DNA of 64,000 nucleotides from Pholis gunnellus (taxonomy: Eukaryota; Chordata; Actinopteri; Perciformes; Pholidae), in contig OU342821.1 of the NCBI GenBank assembly GCA_910591455.2, positions 8,928,280 through 8,992,279 on the forward strand, given 5' to 3'. How positions within the stretch are numbered: the stretch's first letter is position 1; the number at the start of each line of letters is the position of its first letter. Below are positions 10,907-23,600 of this stretch, piece by piece. The translations under genes and the position numbers were made by a program. The notes under the pieces were generated by a model, which worked only from the letters and a program-made list of their open reading frames with translations, was not told where the DNA came from and did not search any database.

Positions 10907-13030
10907 CTGTGAAATAAATTGCTGCGGAAACATCTGAAGTTCTTCCATTTTTGGTTTGCAACACCCGCATGAACGTGAAGTACAAAAACATGGCAATAAG
11001 AACCGCTCACTGTCACCGTAGCAGCCACCTGTGCTTTCTCTGTATCTAAAGGACACCACTCCTTTAAAAGAGAGCAACTGACAGGTGAATATTTGCATTA
11101 TTTTACTTAAAGTATAGCAAGTGTTAGAGGACACAATCAGCGTATCTATGGAAAAAAGCTTCCGCACACATCAAGGAAGAAGATTTTGATTAGGTGCAGA
11201 CAGATCCCGACATTTTTCATTGTGCATTCAAACTGTGACAACATGAACATTTAGTCCATAAAAGTCTCTTAATTTCTTGCAGAGTGATACATGTTTAGTT
11301 GTTGTTTGTTAGCACTAGATAGCCTCAATAACTCTTAATAATAATTAACACTAAGAAAATCAAATATTAAAGTGAACAGTGTTAAAGCTCAGTTCAGTTT
11401 TTGAGTGTGATGCTACAGCATCAGTTGAAGAGGAGAAGCCACAAGTCAGTAATCAAGAATGATATTTTCTTTTTTTTTTACAAAATGTAACAAACTTCGA
11501 GATAAGCGTGCTGCAGAAGGATGCTGGTGGAAGTTTAGTTGTGTCACTATGTCATGGTTGACCTGGATTAGAACGAGAGGATCATTATTTAATTGTTTTC
11601 TCTTTCGATGATGACTCACATCCACATTTAGACACAGACTAAAGGTGTCAGCAGTCAATGAGTTAGAGGTACCCTGTGGAGTTTTTGACCAGTACTGCTA
11701 TGGAGCGAGTGATGGCCCCTGTTTTTTTTAATTTGGGGGGGGTCCTTGTTTAAAAAATGTTTTTTTAAGTTTTATTACATTTTTTTTGGTGGCGACATTA
11801 ACATGACAGCTATTTAACGCCTCATTCAGAAACCTCAATAGAAGCTTTGAAAGTAAAAAAATAAAAGACGACATTCTGTACAGCCCTAGTTTTAGTGAGT
11901 AACACTTGGTTTCAGTTTCATTTCGTTGGTTCAAAAAGACTCTACAGGGCACCTTTCAATGTGGAAGTTCCACAAGTTAGTTTGTTTTATCATGTTGTAA
12001 ATGATTTTGGTGAAATAATTTTTCCTTCAAATGATTAAATAATGAAAATATAAAAATCTTATGATACTTTTACACACTTTACATTCTATACTTCAGTCAG
12101 ATATCTACACCCAAATTGAATTCCCAGGTTGTAACACACAAAACGTGAAGCATTGCAGCCGTATGTCTACCTCAGGTATGATGGAGATTTAGCAACATTA
12201 CGCAACAATTTTGTAGCTTTGTTTTGCTGCCAGATGTTTCCTGTTGACAACAGACAAAAACACACAATTAGTTCATTTGTGAACATTTCATCATCTCCTG
12301 TTAATGTGTTCGGTGTTGCGCCAACATGTGAACGAATGTTCAGCAAATAGCAACTTCCAGCATGCAATAAAAAAAAGAGACGCTTCAAAAGACGTTTCAA
12401 ACATTCACTTCAGGCAGTTTTGAACAGCGGCGTTTGTTGCTGGTCTATCGTTTTTAGTTACACCATGAATCCCTCATAATTCAAAGAAAACTAAATCCTG
12501 CTGTTGGTTGTGTCTATACAGCGGGGGCAAACACTGGGCGAGCCAGATTCTTTGGATTCTATATTGATGAAGTTTCTTTTGCTCTTTTAATCTATTCAGC
12601 CAAAGGGACCATCAGTGCTTACGCTTATTATCACATTACATAACATGAAAGAGAAGTGTTAGGAATTGTTCATCTTTTTCTCTTCTTTTCAAGAGTGAAA
12701 TTGGAGGATCAGTATTCACTTCATAAATACGGTGCTTGAGTCAGTATCGACTCAGCTTGGCTTAGTGCCAAGACTAGATGTTTGTGGATATGTTTCACTG
12801 CTACGCCGATGACGTCCAGCTCTACATTTACACGTAATCCATCACCACTGCGACACACTCCACCCTGACCAACTATCTCACTGAAAGTAAATCATGGACA
12901 AGATTGATGTCATTCTTCTCATCTCGGGAAGAAAGCAAATAAGCGCTTCCCCCCCTAAAATGTTAAAACTATTCCCTCAAAAACCTTTAACGGACAAGCG
13001 TTCAGCAGAATACCGCTGAGATTTCAGTAC
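10907..13030. other. Intron or downstream region between alternative TM exon and putative tail exon
   Basis: AT-rich and non-coding. It contains a degenerate LINE reverse-transcriptase fragment at 12784-12905. No other coding exon was found. Confidence 0.4.
12784..12905 (+). mobile_element. Degenerate non-LTR retrotransposon (L2/CR1-like) RT fragment
   Basis: The + strand frame starting at 12793 reads FHCYADDVQLYIYT then a stop, followed by THSTLTNYLTESKSWT. YADD is the reverse-transcriptase catalytic box, and the flanking residues resemble fish L2-clade LINE proteins. The in-frame stop and short length mark it as a dead remnant. Confidence 0.7.
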
Positions 13031-13283
13031 CTGTTCCTCTTCTTTTGCTTCTGCCTCATCTTGGCCAAGAGGAAAGCCACGATCAGCACCCCGAAGATGA
13101 CGGCTAGCACACTCAGGGTCAGCGGTAGACTCAAGGACCCGTTGACCGTGTCGTCGCAGAATTCACCCTGGTAGCCCAGCTCACAGTCGCACACCAAACT
13201 GGCGCCGCCACCCAGAGGAGGCACGCAGGTACCGTGGTCGTTGCACTGAGTTTCTCCACAGGTGGGCAGGGTGAGGTCGATGC
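13031..13283 (-). CDS. lrp13: Alternative EGF + transmembrane exon of the LRP gene
   Basis: A 253-nt exon bounded by AG (after CAACTGGGAG) and a GTACTG donor, phase 1 in and phase 2 out, exactly like the exon at 17841-18165. It begins GC, so it completes the same split Cys codon left by the exon ending at 18545. It encodes a six-Cys EGF domain (CGETQCNDHGTC ... CDCELGYQGEFC), an N-glycosylation-type NGS, a transmembrane helix of about 23 residues and a basic stop-transfer KMRQKQKKRNR. Reading through the donor gives RY then stop, another possible end. It is a duplicated 3' exon, either a mutually exclusive alternative or the relic of a partial gene duplication. Confidence 0.7.
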
Positions 13284-15109
13284 CTCCCAGTTGGGGAGGC
13301 GGGAAAGGGGTGGCCATCGTGGAGGAAAGGGAGGAAACACTGAACTGTTAGGGGAGGGAGTGATAAGTGGAAGGAGAATTGGAGAAGAGAGAGATGAATG
13401 GAGGAAGCCACACCCTAAAACACAATGGGGTCACACAACAAAGAGGAGAGACTGTATAGCTCAAATGGATGTCCTGAGATCAGGCTAACTCAAACATGTC
13501 TGCAAGTATGTTTAACTGTACTGTACTAGAAATGCACGCTTTGTATGCAATAAAGAGTGTGATCCCCTGTTGAGAGGATGTTCTAATCAGTGAGCATGAA
13601 GGTGAGCATGATTTTATATTTGAATGGTCCCATTCTTATGCTTAAAGTCCAGACTTTATCTTAATAATCCCCAAATATATACATATTCAATATAACAAAG
13701 TTTTGATAAATTTTTTCTTTGTATGTAATAGAAAAAAGTATTACTAACGACTACTAAAGTCTGTAAATGGGACAGCTTTTTAAAAGTGTCCACTGTCCAC
13801 ACGCACAACAACCTCCTTGTTGTGTGGCATCTCACCCTCAGATGTATTTTACTATTAAATCAACACATTCAAATGACCAAATTCTTCCAACAGCCTAACT
13901 GCAGGTAGTGTAGGACATTTCAAGGATTGTACATCTTGCCATATGACAAAAGATTTTTTTTGTTGCATTTATTCTTTCCACGTGAGAAACAAGTTGTTTT
14001 ATCATCAACAGTTCATAGCTCCTATTAAAGAATATGTCCTAATGATCAAATAAATGCATGTTAAATGGTACTGTATGTTTCTGATCATCCTAAAATCCTA
14101 AACCAAACAACGCATCTATTGAACGGTGCCGTACACAATCATTAACATACCGAATGCATAAAGATTGTCGGTTACAGTATCAGGCTTTTTAGATTCTCAA
14201 CACAAGAACAAACCAAGAGCACAATGTAGTTCCATTCTGAGCCGCACAAGTTGACTGCGAAACAAAGTTTTGCAAATACTCACGTATGTTAAAAGTCAAC
14301 TTTATGGGACAAGACCGACGATCATCCAAAGCCATACAGCGTGCCGGTTAACTGTTATATACAGTAAGTCCTGAGGTGACTTTTACTTCTCAAGCATCTC
14401 GTCATTCAGGTTTCCCAGCAGCACAGGACGATTGTATTCAACACTAGCTTTGGACGCTGACTTTCACTCGTGTGAAAAAGCAAAGCAACATTTCAAAATA
14501 CGACCAAATGGAAAACATACTCACAGAAGCAAAGAATGCAGACTTGGCGTTTTAAAATGAAAGCTGGGGAGTTTTATTTTTTGTTGTCCAGGTGTCTGTG
14601 TGTGCTAAAGGTCCTGGGTCTTTGAAAAAGAATATCAAGTTCCTCTTTCAGTGGGGAACCTGCCACAAAGGGAAGGAGGGAAGAGGAAGAAAGCAGAGAC
14701 CTGTAAATACCTGCCTCTTCTCCCCCCCTAAACACACAATTACCTCCTCCTTCCTTTGCCTTTTCTTTAAATGGGTTGAGTCATGTACACACACTGGCTA
14801 CCAACAAATATCGCCGACATGTATGTAGCAACTTTACATTTCATAAGGCGAATGCAAACTAATCTTATGCTTCAGTTAATCGCTGACTCACGCTGACGCA
14901 CAACAGTCAATGCTCTGGCATCCCTGGGAAAAATAAACTTTATTTGTGTAGCACCTTTCAGACATGCGCAGGACACCAAAATAGCAAAGGCAAATACAAG
15001 TTGAGGGAGAGATAAATAGGTTTTCACTAAAAACGCATAAATATGGCAATGATTTGACAATATTAAACACATCACAATTGGATGCTGAACAACACTATAA
15101 GCACGCACG

Positions 15110-15201
<92 letters not shown>

Positions 15202-16962
15202 AACCTAAGGACTATTAGACCAGGATCCAGTACTTGTGTTTGCAAGACAAGCAGGGGATGGAAGGAGGAGGCGGCTAATTAGAACAAGACAAGCTGGCAA
15301 GACCTGACCTGCCTTTAACATTCAGCGCTTCACTAGAAAACTGCTGAATTTCTTTAGGCCTTCAAGGGAAGAGTTTATTTTTGAGTAAGATTTGAACGTT
15401 ACATATTTAGTAGCATGCAAGAGATGCCAATGTTAATCGGTTGTTTGATCCAACAACTAATGGATGGATTGCCATGACATTTTGGACATTCCTGGTCCCA
15501 GGAGGACACATATTCCAGGTCCATTACCAGATTGGTAACACCCTCGATTTTCCCTCTTGCTCCACCAGCAGGTTAATCTTTTAGTGAAATCTCTTAACTA
15601 GTAAAATGACTGCCATGACATTTGGTACAGACGTGCATGGTTCCCAGATGATGAACCCTAATAACTCCCGTGTCCGACTTTGCCTTGAGTGCAATCATCA
15701 GGTCAAAGTTTCAGTTTGTCCAATACTTTTACGATTCAAATACCTGCAAAACGAAGGACATTCCAACACGGTCTCACAGCAGTTTGTGAGAAATACTTTT
15801 AATTGTTTCGTTTACTTGGACGGGAATTTTCGATATACCAATACATCCCAATTGGAAGCATCTTCTGTGCCTGCTCCAAGACAAGATACTGTATGAGACT
15901 ATCTGGGCATCAACAAGCAATAGCCACACCTCGATTTATATTACTGTAGACCTTTCACCAGAGTACCTGAGTCATCAGGGGAGTTCACTCCAGGCAGCGA
16001 TTGCGTAATATTTAGAGATTTAGTAATACACTATAGATGAGTGACTTTGCGTTCCCTATGCTCTGGTGTGAGGCAGAGTCAAGAGGACCTTTCATGGCTT
16101 CTGTTAAACTACCCGCCACCAACACAATTGTTGATACAGTATAAGAGGAAAGTAGATATTTATGCAACACTAAGGTAAAGGCTACGTGAATTGTACTGGT
16201 ACTTTTGTTCAGTTAAAAAACCATGCCTGCAGGTGCCCCATCTAGATACACACACACACGAGGAAGTATGAGAACAAAGGGACGTTTCTTGCCAAATACT
16301 TTTCTGTGGAACTAAGACTGGATGACGAAAAGGGAACCAAAATGTCACGAGGACACATTGGATCGAAACTGGTATCAGATTACAAAATGTCAACAGACTA
16401 ACAAGGAAATCAGAAACAACATTTTGGCAGCACACATTCACTGAAAGGACAGCTCCTATGATGACCTGTGATGGCACATAGACACACACACACACACACA
16501 CACTAGACAGTAAGTAGACAACAATAAAGCCGCATGTTGAAACACACCCTCCTATGCTCTCCATGCCACTGCTTGCTCTAATCTAAATTGCAACTCAAAT
16601 TTTCCAGAAGCTTTTTTTGTCACTTTTCTGAAAGTTTGTGCTTTTGCCAAGAGCAGTACAGAAGCATTATTAGTTTGACACAAGTTTAGTACAAAATGTA
16701 AACCGTTATGGTCATGTATAAAAACTACCCCACCAGTGTCACTTTCTATAAATGTGTTATTATGTGGACAAACTACAAAATGACAAACTATTTGGGAAAC
16801 AAATGAACTTTGTCTGAACTTGCAGAAGAGAACCTTCAGAGGTTTTTCTTGTTGGAAAGAATAAAACAAGCAGTCGGATTTTTGGTTAATTTCTTTTCTC
16901 AATTTTTAATGCACCAGAGAAATTCATCCTCACAATACTTGTGAATACATAATGCAGAACTT
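13284..16962. other. Intervening region between the two alternative 3' ends
   Basis: Contains a long (CA)n microsatellite (15112-15198) and a small one near 16481-16502. No coding exon was recognised between the main tail exon and the second TM exon. Confidence 0.4.
15112..15198. repeat. (CA)n microsatellite
   Basis: About 43 uninterrupted CA dinucleotides. The poly-Cys/Val and Thr/His ORFs over it are artefacts. Confidence 0.97.
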
Positions 16963-17614
16963 CTATTTGAGCTGCAGTGACTTCAACACTAGCGGGGGGT
17001 TCTTCACATCTACTGGGGACTCCAGCTCCTGGGGAGAAGAAAAGATCAGATTTATAAACTTATATAAATTTGGTTAATGTCATAAACTGAGACGCTTTTG
17101 TAAGAATTAAAAAACAAAAGCCCATCTGCAATTGTACTTGATATACTAAAAAGTAGACAAAACTGAAAATTGAATTAAGAAATAAATGGAGATGTAATAT
17201 TTTTAAATCAAAATAGTATTCTGTAAATTGAACTTACTTTAGTCTGATTAGAAGGCGATCAAGAATTTAAGTGAAGATTATTTTGAATCAAGAGTTGCAT
17301 GTCAGTCAAAAACATTAAAATGTAAATGTGTGATTTGTCACCATATTTATAACCGGATATATTGGGGATTTTTCAGGAGTAAACCGAGGCAATCCTCAAA
17401 TGAACCAGCTAATTTAGTATGAAAATAAGCCACATTAATGTTTCATATACTTCAATAAAAGAAACTTCTCTGCTCATGTATCCAAATGAATTTACGCTCT
17501 GTGGCCTCAGGTTTTACCTCACATTCTGAATCTGAGTGTTCACATGGCGCGTCCATGTTTGCCATCAGAGTTTCTTTATCCACGGATCTTCTTCTGATGG
17601 ACGGCCAGCCTCTC
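16963..17614 (-). CDS. lrp13: LRP gene: two cytoplasmic-tail exons with stop
   Basis: Exon 57 is 17518-17614 (97 nt, phase 2 to 0) and encodes RGWPSIRRRSVDKETLM, then an acidic MDAPCEHSDSECE. Exon 58 is 16963-17028 (66 nt) and encodes ELESPVDVKNPPLVLKSLQ then LK and TAG. Both have clean acceptors (TTTCGACAG, TCTCCCCAG). The tail lacks NPxY. It carries an NPPLV near the end and a DxxxLM that resembles an acidic-dileucine sorting signal. Confidence 0.78.
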
Positions 17615-20600
17615 CTGTCGAAATGAGATTTTAAAATTGTTGGTTTTCTACATAGGTCACGAGTTGCATAAAACAATATCTCTTAAGGGTTTAAAAAGGT
17701 CCAAGAGCCTCTTAAAAAAAATCTAATAAAAAAACACTACAGCAACTGGCTTTAATGTTGAATTTGTAGTGTGTGAAGTGTCATAAAAGTGAATCCCTCT
17801 GGCCAAGGTGCAAAAGAAAACTCTTCCTTGTGGTCAGTACCTTTTAACGAAAATAAAAGCAGCAGCCGTCAATGCAGCAATGAGAAAGAGGACACCCATG
17901 ATCAGAGCCACGTGGCTCCGTCCTCTTTCTGCCTCTTGACAGGACTCTCCCTTGTAACCAGCCACACACTGGCAGCGAGTGACTTTGCCCTCTGTGACGC
18001 AATTGCCATGACCGCTGCAGCGTTGGAGATCACAGGATGTCGAGTCTTTCTTAAATGAGAGCACAGAGTTCTTTTGGACGTCGTTGGGGTGAGGAGAGAA
18101 GTTAGACTGGGGACGGCGGCCATCACTGGATTTGGTCCAGAAAGATGCAGAGTTTGTGTTTGCGCCTGAAGAGAAAGTCAATGTTAGTGATTATGGGAAA
18201 TGCAATCAACGTTCTTGTAACTTTCAGGTATCTCTAAAGCTAAAAACAAAAACAACAGACTTATCAACAATTAATTGTCATCCTCAATTCATGCACTGTG
18301 TTGGGGCGGGATTGGAACTGCTGTAGTTAGAATTAAACAATGAGAAACATGTGGATAAAAGGATGTTAAGCAGGCATACGTTTATAACATGTTACATTTT
18401 TCAATTAAACAAAACGTTGGTAATTTACTGAGGAGGTGATTGAAAATCAACATGACCGACTTAAATGGATTATATGACCTCATCTGCCCTGGCTGCAGTT
18501 CCTTTTACTTAGCTGGGCAAGTAAAGATTTGGACGAGAACTCACAGTCCCATTCATCCAACCCGTCCGTGCAGTCCACCCGTCCGTCGCAGAACTTGCTG
18601 CTGCCGATACATTTGGTACCGTCGGAGCAAGATCCTTCCCCTGCGGGGCAGTCGGGGAGCGGCGCGCAGGAGGCGGCATCGACGGCGTAGAAACCCTGGC
18701 CGCACTTACATGTGTGACCTCCGGGATAGGGCAGGCACAGATGGACACAGCCGCCGTTGTTGTTGGAGCAGCCATTAGTTCCTGGAGGAAATGTGTAAGA
18801 GAGGATTAGCAAATTAAGAAACAAAACCCCTTACAGTCTTTGGAAGGAAATCAAAGAGACAGCTTTCCACGCTTAAAATAACGCATGAGCAAATAAACAT
18901 TTGAGGCATGATTAAAAGAGGATGGATAGAATAGCTGTCCACTGAATTAGAAATTCTGCTTCTTAGTAATTTATCCCACGTTTAGATATCACCTCTTATA
19001 GCCTGAAACTGCAATGGTTATTATTTTATTTAGAGCCGTCTTTAAGTACCTCACAGGCCTCAAAGTGTCAACATTTATCGTTTATTTTTTGTCTTCCTGG
19101 AGTTTATTGTTGTGTACACACATTTCTGTTCATCTTAAATGTCCTATTGTGTTAGGCATTCTTGCGTCATACAGTTGCTTGCGTCATGCAGTAAGGAGGA
19201 AATAACTATGGCAGACACCAGATCATTCATTAGCCCTCATCCGCATGTCAATCAACAGTCTGTTTTGGCGCTGTACATAAATCAGGACGTCATGCTGTGC
19301 GTCCTTATACAGTCTGCTTTGGCACTGTAAGGATGCTTCAGTGCCAGATGGGAAACATGAAACTAGTGTGTTGACATTTATGATTGGATAATTGTGAAAG
19401 AGGACATTGGGCCTCTGGATGTGTGCCAACACTACTTTGAAATATTGTGCATATTCACATTTTATCATGTGCAAAGACTTTATTTTGCTCTATACAAATG
19501 TAAACGCTTGTCACTGTATTTGTATGTGCACTGTTGCACATTACCACAGTATCAATACCATTCTTGTGTTCGCACAAACCGTGTTTCGCAGAATTTGATA
19601 ACTGACTTTATTCTAGCACCACAGCATTCAAGTCTTGTAATGTTACAATATAATGTACCTCTTCAGTTGGCTGTGCATGCTTTACTGTTTATGAAGTACA
19701 TTCATGTTAGTTATTTTTGAGTGTTAACATCAACAAACTTTGCCTAAAAACCTAATGTTTGCATATGTATGCCACTGCAACACACAGTAACAGACTGGGA
19801 TCTCATGCAGCTTGCCAAGTCCCTCAGCAGATATCACATCGCTCTGCCATCTATTCAACTCAAACTGAGGCTGAGAGAGTCTTTTCATTCTGCCCCGAGT
19901 GTCCAGTAACACACGTTTTCTTCTTCCTGCCTTTAGAACCAGAAAGCAGAAGAGGTGAGGCGAAAACATTAGCATGCAGATGCCCGTCTCAAAAACTAGT
20001 TTGGCAGGCTTTTGTTTTCCAAATTAAGCCGACAGTGTGCTGCAAGCATTTTGTTTTGCATCACAAACATGGGCAGGAATTATTGCATTAGGCAAAGAGG
20101 ATTTCAGTTTGTTTTTTAAGCCGTAAGAATCTCCACATGACATGTTGTGAAATTGGCGCTAACCACCTGCTGGTAAATCAGCATTTTCGACTGCCTCTGT
20201 ATGGCTCTCAACATGGCGAAGGCGAGTCAGCGGTTCACAGCCAACGCTGCCAACAGTGCTGACAGAGATAACAGTGTTTACTTGAGGGGGGTGCTACACT
20301 TCCATGACGATGCAGTCGGTCGGGTCGGCATTATCAGCTGTAACCGCCGTATGAGAGAAGTGCAGATTGGCGGCAATGAGCTGGACGGTGGGGCACACAC
20401 TCATGCACTAAAAGCATGTGCGGCTGGCCCCGGCTCTGTCAACAAAACTCCGGTCTCAACACAGAGAGGGAGAGCGACTTCATTCTCTGCTCAGGAAGAC
20501 ATCACTCCACTACATATTATAGCAATTTATTTGCTGCTATGTTAATGTTTCGAAGTTTAAATACGGCTCCTGTAAAATACAGAGGCAGCATCTCTGGAAA

Positions 20601-23600
20601 AGGCCAGGAGCATGTTTTTAAAGCCAGACAGGAATTGTATTGTCCCGACCCGTCTGTTCTCTGTGATATCTTCTGAAACGATCCAACTTTCTACACTTTT
20701 TTTAACCCGTGTAGAAAATGTATCAACGGTCACTTGGTACAAGTAAGAAACTGCACTCCAAATAACCAGTTTTTAAAGCCAGCCATGTGTATTCACCGAA
20801 ATATCATTTTAGTGTTTTAATTTGCTTTATGTTATTATATACCATTGTATATTGCACTAGTGGGTCTCACTGCTTTATTTCTGTCATAGTAATACCTGCT
20901 CTGTCTCTCTCTTTAGACTCTTTGCATTCTGCTCTGGAATATTTGAAAGTCCTGTCATGCCTCACCTGCCATCTAGTGGCCATCGGAGAGTCCTTCTCAT
21001 TGGTGTTAATTCTGCTAAGCTCCCTGCTCTCATCTCAACAATGAACCCCAGTATACAGAGGGCAGCTTTCACAACAAGTCAACCAGATCGATTAGTCGTT
21101 TACCTCCCTGCTGCAGATTGGCGCTGCTGACCAAGTCAACGGCTTGTCGACCTGCGGTGTTGAAGCTTGATATAGACACCTACCAGACTGACTGTCGTTG
21201 CTGTAGGCTTGGACTTCCACCACGCTGGTCTTTGTCTCAAACCACAGTTGGTTAGGCTGGAGACCGTCGCTGAACCACAGTTTGGTTAAATCTACACAGT
21301 TTGGAAACAAAAGACAAGAAGCAGCGGAAATTCTGTAAAACGGACACAAAACAGTGCTGAAATCAAAGTGCGAGTGTTCATTAGTCAGGTCTGACGGAGA
21401 GGAGAAAAGGCGCTGGTGGTAAGTAGATGTTTTAAGATGTACAACAGTATAAATTGCTGAGAAGAGGTTGCCTAAATAATTCATTGTTACATTAGTCTGC
21501 TGCCTGGAGGGGATAAAGATGGATGACAAATGTAATTCCACAGCAGGACTGAACAGGTTATTAGAGCGGAAATGAAAGAATACACCAAACCTTGAGACTT
21601 CCTCCCAAAGACACTAAGTGTTCGAGTCTTCAAAAAGTATTAGGTACTCAGTATTATTGAAAGCGCTGTTGCTCTTCCAGCCTTACCTTTGTCCACAGTG
21701 ACCCAGAGGAGGATGTCCTCAATATGTGTGAAGGTGGTGAGAAGGCCTGATCCTGTTTTGTACTGTTTGTATCCTGTTCCGTCCACTCCAATAGAGCAGA
21801 TTACATCCTCACCTGGAGAAAAAGAGTAACCAGGCAGGTAAAAACAGGCCAGCAAAAAAAAATAAAAAGTCATCAAGTGTGTGACATTTTACTCCTCACC
21901 TGTGTCAGCCCAGTAGATCATGGTTCCGTGATTGGAAAAGACCAGCGAGGTCGGGATGCTGGATTTCCTCCACAGCACCGCTTTGTTACGGCCATCCATC
22001 CAGGCGCAGCCCACCTGGGTCAAGCTCTTTCCCTCTGCCCCGACTATAGTGGTGTAACAAAGGTGTCCCGTGGGGGGGTGCACTGCGATGGATGTTGTGC
22101 GCTGAGAGGATGAACGAGACCTGGGATAAGTTTACCAGGAAATGCGATATAACTGCAAAAATAATTGTCTTGGCGCAAGCAAAGAAAGTCAACAATTCAA
22201 ATGTCTTGTCTTTGCCTATTCACATTTTGTAAAAGTCACAGTAATCCTCCAAAACTAATATTCTGAATACAGGAGTCCTTTTGTCAGGACAATAGACAAT
22301 CAGCAAGAGAAGTACCGCAGCAAAGTCAAAAGAAGTTGTAGCCATGAGAAACGCATGTCGGAGGAAAGAGAGATGATGGATGAGCAGAGGGGAGCAAGTG
22401 TGAGCAGTGAAGCCGAGCCAACTTCACCTTCAGCGATCCCTGCAGCAGTAAGGTGGTGTAGCCTTCTTGGCGAGAGGTCACGTGGAGATCAGGCCTCGCG
22501 GTGCTGCTCCAGTACAGGTTGGAGGTCACCCAGTCAACTGCCAGAGCTGTGACTTCATCATCCTTGTGGGACGGAGAATTTTAGTTTCCAGAATTAAAGT
22601 TAGCTATTAGAAATGCTGACCAGCCTTTCTTCCTCACCTGCTATCAACTATTAAGATCTTCTTTTTCTTTAAATAAAGCATTTAAACCTAAAATCTGCAT
22701 GGTTGTAGATGTTTTTGATGAACAGATCAAAGCAAAACTAAGAGGGTAAATATTAGTGAAAGGCTTATTATGCTTACCTTCAGCTGGAGGATCTGCCCAG
22801 CCGGTATCAGTCCCTGTCTGGACCTGGAGTCGCTCAGTTTCAGCACATCTACAGATCGTTGTCCTGCATCAGCCACATACAGAGAAAGGTCCTGCATGGA
22901 CAAGTCCAGCCCAGAGGCCTCAGTTACTCCGGGCAGGGCTAAAGCTCGGCCGTTTGGCATTTTTTTCAGAGCAACACCATCGCGACGCATGGAGTTCAAG
23001 TGAATCTGCAAGTAGTGGGACGATGAGGTACAGGAGGAAATGAGAAAGAGCAGGAGAAGAAAAGTGTATTAATCAAAAAGGCTTCCGACCAGAAAGGAGA
23101 ACAGAGTTTCTCAGAAGTGTTTGGCAATCAAAGGCCTGCAGGTTCTCTGGTCTTCATGACACAATGAGAACATTCACCTGATACACTGTGGTAGGAGACA
23201 AAAGCAGGATGAACGTCAACTCCGGCGGAAGAGAGCAGGTAATCTTGTCCTTGGAAAGCAGCAGCCCCTTTGGGCACCGGCAAACTGCCGAAGGGCCCCT
23301 CACTGCTGGGGCTCCCGGCGACCCCAGTGCGCCAGACTTGCTTCTCATCGCCGGGGCCAGGAGGCAGAGGTGGGAGCAGTGCAGCTGGTCACAGGGGTTG
23401 GATATGGTTGGCTGGGAAAGGGTTTGCATCACCTGGGGAGAGAGGAAACATGCATATCAAGGCTCATGGCTATGACTTAATACTGTAGTCGTTCTGCTTA
23501 AGAAGTACGTATTCAGCTGTGAGGATAAAATACTGAAACGAAAAGCTGTATTCCTGAATTGCAAGATGGACAAAATATTTGTTATAATAAGTTTGGTGGT

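Noticed and set aside
14872..15282. ORFs of poly Cys-Val and Thr-His
   Set aside because: They are read-through of the (CA)n microsatellite.
17452..17517. Extension of the tail exon frame beyond 17518 (VKPEATERKFIW...)
   Set aside because: A GTAAAA donor at 17517 in phase 0 joins the 16963-17028 exon with stop, giving a consistent end; the extension looks intronic.
20201..20545. 114-residue + strand ORF inside the large LRP intron
   Set aside because: No family match; GC-rich island looks like a repeat fragment of unknown class.
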